Assembly: GCA_963932465.1 (NCBI GenBank)
Contig: OZ010786.1
Span: forward strand, 537,915,073-537,979,072
Direction of reading: 5' to 3'
Length of the DNA stretch: 64,000 nucleotides
Source of the DNA: Maratus speciosus
Taxonomy: Eukaryota; Arthropoda; Arachnida; Araneae; Salticidae
Part shown: piece by piece, positions 58,534 to 64,000 of the stretch
Numbering within the stretch: the stretch's first letter is position 1
Layout: the number at the start of each line of letters is the position of its first letter
Program-made: the position numbers and the translations under genes
The notes under the pieces: model-generated
Databases searched by the model: none
Told to the model about the DNA's origin: nothing
The model's input: the letters and a program-made list of their open reading frames with translations, nothing else

Positions 58534-59537
58534 TTGTAACGCGACCGACAGGGATTTGGGTGAAACTTTGCATACATACTAGCCCTACTCTGATATGAAA
58601 AAAAAATTCTTCTTATATCTCATATTTTGTGAGACATAGAAATTTTTATTTATATTATATTTTCTTTAATCGAACATTTCTGAGTCTATATTTGTAGATT
58701 GTGGCTCCATCTTCAAAAAATTGTTTCTCTGGACCTGAAATCCAAATGTGCTTAAAAATATTACTGTTAGTACATCAATAGATGCAGATTCTAATAAAAA
58801 ATATGTACAAAATTTATTTGTAATTTTTAAGGCCTAAAAATTAAACCTAAATTGAAAGTTATGGTTATTTTTCTGAATTTTTGTCATTTTACAAAAAGGG
58901 TTCACCACAAGAAGGCAAATGAAATTTCCATTTTCTTTTTTAAGAAATAAAAGTTTTCACTTTGAGCTTTCTATTTATGAAATAAAAATGATGTCTTTCT
59001 CATGGCTTATGTAAAAATTTTGACATTTTGCTATGCTGTACCTATCAAAAGATAAAAATCTCTAACTTTGCTTATGCAATTAAATAATTGCTGTACATTT
59101 TTAATTTAAATGTATTAATCATTTTGATTTATTTTCTAAAATGAACCCTTAAAATTAGACTTATTTATTTATTTTCATAACAGTAAAAGTTTGTAATGTA
59201 TAGTATTGGTACATATCACACATTATCTAAAATTGTGATGTTCTCAATCTTATCGCATATATTTGTCACATAAATATAGATCTGTGATTGGATTTAGTGA
59301 TATATTTCTATAAATACTTTCACAATGGTACTATGTGAGGAATATGTACAATATTTAATGAAGGAGAGGGGGATATTGCAGTCATAGATTTTTTCTCATA
59401 TTACTCAAGAAAAAAAAAAAAAAAAACAAAGTAAAAATTTACTTTTCAAATAAAAAAAAAAGAAGCACTTATTAAATAAATTCAACAAGTCATAGGAACC
59501 ACAGTAATTATTTAGGTGCCACAGCCTAAATTACGCA

Positions 59538-59569
<32 letters not shown>

Positions 59570-62190
59570 GATTGGTGCAATTTCCTAAAGCAAGGCAAAA
59601 TTTTTACATAAGGTAGAAGAAATACATCACTTTTATTAAAATTGAAATAATCATTAATTAAATCTAATACATTAAATAAAATTGTTTAAACATCTTAAAA
59701 ATTTAGAAAGTTGTAATTTTTTTATGTAACAAATAAAGAATTTGTTAAATTATATGCATATTTTTTAAACTAAAAATCAGACTACACATTATATTTGAAA
59801 GATTGAAATTCAAAAATAGAACTTAGCTAAACATAAAAATAAATGACGTACTTTTGTAGTATCACTTAGACTTTGCAGCATTCTTCCTTTGTGCAATTTT
59901 AAATTTATACTTATTATAAATAAGCAACATTAAGAACCTTCTAATATATATTTCAATTTACCTATCTTACTGAACTCCAAACATAGTAACATAACAAAAC
60001 ATCGGTATATCACAAGATCTTCGTAATTTAGTATCTAATCCGCTATTGTCTTTGTACTTCAAAATCAGTGTCTATCCCCCATTCACCACCCCCGCCCACA
60101 GAAAAATATATTGTTAGATATCTTAAGGGGAAATTCTCTTCATTTTAGTAAAGGTTAATTAAAATTTGTAATTTTGATGTTGGCCAGAGCAACCATCACT
60201 AAAGTCAAAGACTTTCTTTACATCAGGAAATAGCTCTTTTACAAATGATGCCACTTCCTTCTGATGTCACTTCCTTAAACACACAAGAGTGACATCATGT
60301 TGCACATCATAAGATAAAATGTGCATATTGCTTGCTGATAATCTAATGCTGAGAGGTAGAGTGTACATAACAGTTCGATGAAGTGTGCAGCTTCTTTGGT
60401 ACAATGGTAACTTTAAATCTCATGTTGAATAAGAAAAGTAAAATTTTTGCTGAAATCCAACAAAAAGATAGCTTTTTGAGGGCCAAAGTTTGCTTCAGTG
60501 TCTTTTAGGAAATTAGATTTAGCTTTCGTTATAAAAGAGTGGAATAAGATTTTCCAAATATTTTACTAAGTTTGTCACAAATTTATTTAAAGGAACAGTG
60601 CTGCTAATACTGGATTGAAAACCTAGAGTTTTAATCGTCAAGTTTTTTGGAAATTCCTATTTAAATAGAGAATACAACTCATGTAGATACACACAATATC
60701 AACCACTTTTGTGCATAGTACATTCTTAGCAATGCTAACTATATTTTTTCCCAGCCATATTTCTTCAGTATTCATTACAATTATAAAATTTTTCAATTAG
60801 TTCAATTGTTTCTGTACCCGTGGTGGTGAAGTATACCTTTTCTTATTTCTGGCATTGACAAGATTCTCTTTTCTCTCAGAAGTTATCATTACTGTCATGG
60901 AGCATAATCAGTTACTTCAAATTCATCTATTATTTTCTTTTGCAGCACAAGGAAAATTAGATCTAACTTCTATTATGAGAAACAGCAGACTAAGAATAAT
61001 TTGATTAACAAATTCGAAAACGCCTGCTTTTACTAAAAAAAATGTATCCTGACTTTATCAGAATGTGTTTAAACAAGGCAGGTGTAGAAATATGTTTCAT
61101 CCTCTAGAAATGAACTTAGTTCTGTTAAATATAAGGTATTTAAACTATAAAAATATATTTAAAATGATTAAAATTATCCAAGATAATAAGATAGAAAGTT
61201 TTTTTAAAAAAGTTAAATACAAGTAAAGTATTTTAATTCAAACACACTCATACAGAAAAAAAAAACACATTGAAAATGTGATTGGTAAAAAATCATTCTT
61301 GTATTTTCTTATTCTATACCAACAAAAGATTTTTTTGTTTATAGTTATTTTGTTAAAAAGAAAAAAAAAAAAGATTGTTTAAATTTAAAAAAAATCTTAT
61401 AATAAAAGAAAATATATGAATGAATAAATAAATGATTATAAGGATTTTTGTCAGGATTATGTGCAAAATTTAATGGAGGGAGGATAGACTGCAGTCATAG
61501 ACTTTATTCCCATCTTGTACTCTGAAGAAAAAAAAAAAAAAAAAAAGCAAAAAATTTACAAAAGAAAGGAACATTGAATAATATATTCAAAGTCGTAGGA
61601 ACCACAGTAGTTATTTAGGTACCACAGCTAAAATTCGGCAAATATTTCCTTTACTTGATTGGTGAAATTTCCCAAAACACGTCAATATTTTTGCATAAGT
61701 CATGAGAAAGACATCATTTTTATTTCATAATTAGAAAGCCCAAAGTGTAAACTGTTATTTTATAAAAAAGAAATTGGAAATTTTATTTGCCTTTTTGTGT
61801 AGAGCCCTTTTCGTAAAGTCACAAAAATTTGGAAAAATATCCATAATTTTCAACTTTGGTTTAATGTTTTGGCCCTAAATATTTAAAATTAATTTTTTAA
61901 ATATTTTTTTTTATTAAAATCTGTATATTTGGATGTACGTACAGTGATTTTTTTAAGATGATTTGCATTTTAGATCCAGAGAAATTTTTTTTTTTTTTGA
62001 AAATGGAACTACAGTTTAAAAATACAGACTCAGAAATGTGCGATTTTAGAAAAATCCAAAAATTTGACCCTCCCCCCCGTATCTCAGAAACTATGAGGTC
62101 TAGGAAGGAAAAATTCCTGATGGATTCATATAAAGAAAGAATTAGTATGTACACGAAGTTTCACGCAAATCCCTGTCGGTCTGGTTACAA
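58534..62190 (-). mobile_element. 3.7-kb element with ~500-bp TIRs, family uncertain
   Basis: TTGTAACGCGACCGACAGGG at the left and TTGTAACCAGACCGACAGGG (inverted) at the right begin arms running to about 59035 and 61660. Shared blocks include GTGAAACTT, ACATACTA, AGGGATTT, AATGATGTCTTTCTCATG(G/A)C and AAGGCAAAT(G/A)AAATTTCCA. Separately, 59340-59640 is a direct copy of 61470-61730, so one subterminal block is present twice in the same direction. A decayed protein gene lies on the minus strand. No target duplication was resolved, so the superfamily is left open. Confidence 0.75.
60150..60780 (-). pseudogene. Decayed DDE-like transposase of uncharacterised family
   Basis: Across frames the minus strand reads 'EEIWLGKNIVSIAKN', FITKAKSNFLKDTEANFG, AIFLLDFSKNFTFLIQ, SYHCTKEAAHF, FVKELFPDVKKVFDFSDGCS and GQHQNYK. 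Proteins with DFAENF(S/T)F, QSYHW and (Y)FSDG(C/A)xxQYKNxKNF are common, unnamed, multi-copy proteins in arthropod and cnidarian genomes. The conserved acidic residues (DFSENF, FSDG) suggest a DDE nuclease core, which is inference. Here Trp after SYH is changed to Cys, several stops and frameshifts exist, and the part after FSDGC is lost. Confidence 0.6.
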
Positions 62191-62338
62191 ACCATAAAAA
62201 AATTGGTTGAATTGACATCGAATGACCCCGGTATCAAATTTAATGAATAGTAAAAAAAAATAGCAGGATGTGTCACTTCAAAAACGTTCCTCTATTTCAT
62301 ACATCTTAATATTTCGAAATTAGTTACAGATGTTGATA

Positions 62339-63405
62339 CAGGGTGGTTATAATTAAAGTCATAGAGTCCGCCCTGGTAGACAGATATCGATGAAACTTGG
62401 AATTTAAGTTATATGGACCATGGGGAAAAGAAATGTGCAATAAAAAATTGTATTTCAAATTTCGACTACCAGGTGCGAAAGAGGCGCATGAAGACTAACA
62501 ATCACAAACTGGAAACACAAAACTTTTTTTTTTCATTTACAGCATGTGTTCAATAAGCATCCTTTTTGCGTAAAGCACGTGTTCAAAACGTATTATACCG
62601 TATTCAACAGTAGCGCCAAGGTTTTCTCGATCAATTTCAGCAACATACCGAGTTATGCTCGCTTTGAAATCAGGCAGAGTTTGTATGCTTCCTCCGAACA
62701 TGATCTTTCAGGAATTCCTGCAACCAGAAGTCACAGGGATTCAAGTCCGGAGAAAGAACAGGCCAGGTTGTTCGACAATTTCTTGAAATTACCTGATCAT
62801 CTCCAAAGTGGGTACGAAGCAATGCCGTCACCGCTCGGGCTATGTGAGGTGTTGCACCATCTTGCATGGTACCCTCTAAACACTCTCGCTCTTGTAAGGA
62901 TAGAATGACCTGCCGCTGAATAAGGTTGCAATAACGGGTACACGTAATATTACACCTTTTAGGGCCCCGAGAAGTGTTCTACTCTTCCCTGAAGTACAAC
63001 CAACTCCACATTCTCTTCGAATTTATACATCATCTCCTACCTCGACATTGCTCCTTTTCGTAACGCTTTCAAGAGTCGGTATTCTCCCAGTGCAGTTGAC
63101 AAATTACTGCCTTTCTGATAGAACAATTTCACCAGTAATGCTCGTTCTTTCTTCTCTAACAGCATGGTGCAGAATGACTTTACGGCAGCGACTACTGGCT
63201 TTTTAAATTGATCCAAATTTTCATAAAGTCCTTTCTCGTAGATGAAAACCGCCATATATCGGTCGAAATAAGAACTACTATTTTTCATTGCAGATTTCTT
63301 TCCCCCCTAGTCTGTATAAGGTGTATTCCAAGTTTCATACATATCTGTCAACCAGAACGAAACTACGTAGGTCTGCACAGGTTAACTTTAATTATAACCA
63401 ACTTC
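62339..63405 (-). mobile_element. Mariner-like element, internally deleted
   Basis: CAGGGTGGTTATAATTAAAG and inverted GTTGGTTATAATTAAAGTTA are the ends. Arms of about 125 bp share CTGGT(A/T)GACAGATAT, ATGAAACTTGGAAT and AAGAAAT(G/C)TGCAAT. TA precedes the left end (62337-62338); the right flank has changed. The transposase lacks a large central part. Confidence 0.85.
62537..63288 (-). pseudogene. Mariner-like transposase with central deletion
   Basis: The N-terminal helix-turn-helix is present from about 63165: KKERALLVKLFYQKGSNLST and EYRLLKALRKGAMS. The central region with the first catalytic Asp is missing. The C-terminal part is at 62670-62867: MQDGATPHIARAV (second Asp), FGDDQVISRN and WPVLSPDLNPCDFW (third Asp). 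A frame change leads to the tail 'VLYAKRMLIEHML' and TAA at 62537-62539. The motif set 'QDGAxPH...FG...SPDLNPCDFWLW' is typical of a widespread arthropod mariner-relative family. Non-functional. Confidence 0.88.
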
Positions 63406-63563
63406 AAATTTATTTATTCAATACTATGTCAAATTTTTTCATCTTAAATTTCTACTTTAGTCAATTATTCGAAGTAAAAGCTAATTAATTTCGATCATGA
63501 TATTTATGGAAATCAATAGTTTTTCTATATTGTATTGCACATCAGTTTTTGCGAATAGAAGGT

Positions 63564-64000
63564 TTAGCAGGAGCGAAGCTCCAGTCGCTGCACGAGCCGG
63601 CGATAGTCAATAGAACTACGAAAAGGCGAGAAAATTAAAGAAAAATTGCTATTACAGTACCCCTTCGGGTGAAACTTTTCCAAATTGAAGGAGGACCTAC
63701 TGGTCATAGCCAAAAACATACACAATAATTTGATTCAATTCTATGCATAACTTCATACACTTTTCGCTGGGAAAATAATGATAAAGGCACAAACATCACT
63801 ATTACAATAAACCCTTCCAAATGAATATTTCCAAATGCAAGAAGGACTTACTGGTCATAGTAAAAACCCACACAAAACATTTCTTCAATTATGTTCATAA
63901 CTTCACACACTTTTCGATCGTACGCTAATGAAAATACCACAAACATAGTTATTACAGCATTCCTTCGGGTGGCACATTACTAAATTCAAGGAGGACCTGC
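63564..64000 (-). mobile_element. Helitron-like 3' end, continues off the window
   Basis: Read on the minus strand the segment ends GGAGC-TTC-GCTCC (63569-63581, a 5-bp hairpin) followed by TGCTAA. This resembles the hairpin plus CTRR of Helitrons. The next base is A rather than the usual T, so a Helentron/HINE-like variant or a chance match is possible. A 150-bp tandem array lies upstream in the same orientation, common in such elements. The other end is beyond the window. Confidence 0.45.
63651..64000. repeat. Tandem array, 150-bp period
   Basis: Units start at 63651, 63801 and 63951 (ATTACA…CCTTC). Shared phrases are AA(G/A)GAGGAC(C/T)TACTGGTCATAG, CATAACTTCA(T/C)ACACTTTTCG and ACAAACAT. 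The last unit is cut by the window edge, so the copy number is unknown. Confidence 0.9.

Overview
This window looks like AT-rich, repeat-dense intergenic or intronic DNA from an arthropod nuclear genome. The grounds are about two-thirds A+T, long homopolymer and dinucleotide tracts, no operon-like coding, and transposon families typical of arthropods: DUF4817-type and classical mariner, Tc1/Tc3-like, pogo-like, piggyBac and Helitron. Sequence alone does not say whether it is an insect or an arachnid. No complete host gene is visible. Two short segments look like single host exons: 54499-54660 on the plus strand, and 41746-41847 on the minus strand with a downstream AATAAA. A third at 36.4 kb is weaker.

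Layout. 0-0.76 kb: edge of a DNA transposon rich in a GTCTCACTGTGTAC motif. 1.63-2.14 kb: foldback mariner-like MITE. 2.24-5.22 kb: Tc1/mariner-superfamily element with ~800-bp terminal inverted repeats and a transposase spoiled only by one late stop. 7.55-13.18 kb: non-autonomous Helitron of ~730-760-bp tandem units, with a 2.4-kb piggyBac element inserted at TTAA. 14.27-15.25 kb: minisatellite-bearing MITE inside repeat R1. 17.6-18.1 kb: mariner MITE. 21.95-23.53 kb: Tc3-like element. 23.70-25.16 kb: pogo-like element with eight copies of a GGGATACTTGACCC motif and a duplicated right end. 30.7 kb: piggyBac-like MITE. 32.33-34.64 kb: DUF4817-type mariner relative with ~450-bp TIRs. 38.0 kb: retroposon with a 17-bp target duplication. 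40.5 and 42.2 kb: minisatellites. 43.8 kb: foldback. 46.5-47.8 kb: classical mariner. 51.0 kb: small MITE. 55.42-56.95 kb: nearly intact Tc1-like element. 57.1-57.7 kb: mariner MITE. 58.5-62.2 kb: 3.7-kb element with ~500-bp TIRs and a decayed DDE-type protein. 62.3-63.4 kb: deleted mariner-like element. From 63.56 kb: Helitron-like end with 150-bp tandem repeats.

Under these insertions lie two old non-coding repeat families. R1 has copies at 15.2-16.8, 25.2-25.8 and 26.0-27.6 kb. R2 has same-strand copies at 18.1-23.7, 31.6-39.9 and 54.9-58.5 kb. The copies are diverged and carry different transposons, so one copy often gives the empty insertion site of another. This fixes the TA target sites of the Tc3-like element, the minisatellite MITE and the 57-kb MITE. 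The elements do not form a pathway; the window records nested insertion, internal deletion into MITEs, and segmental duplication.
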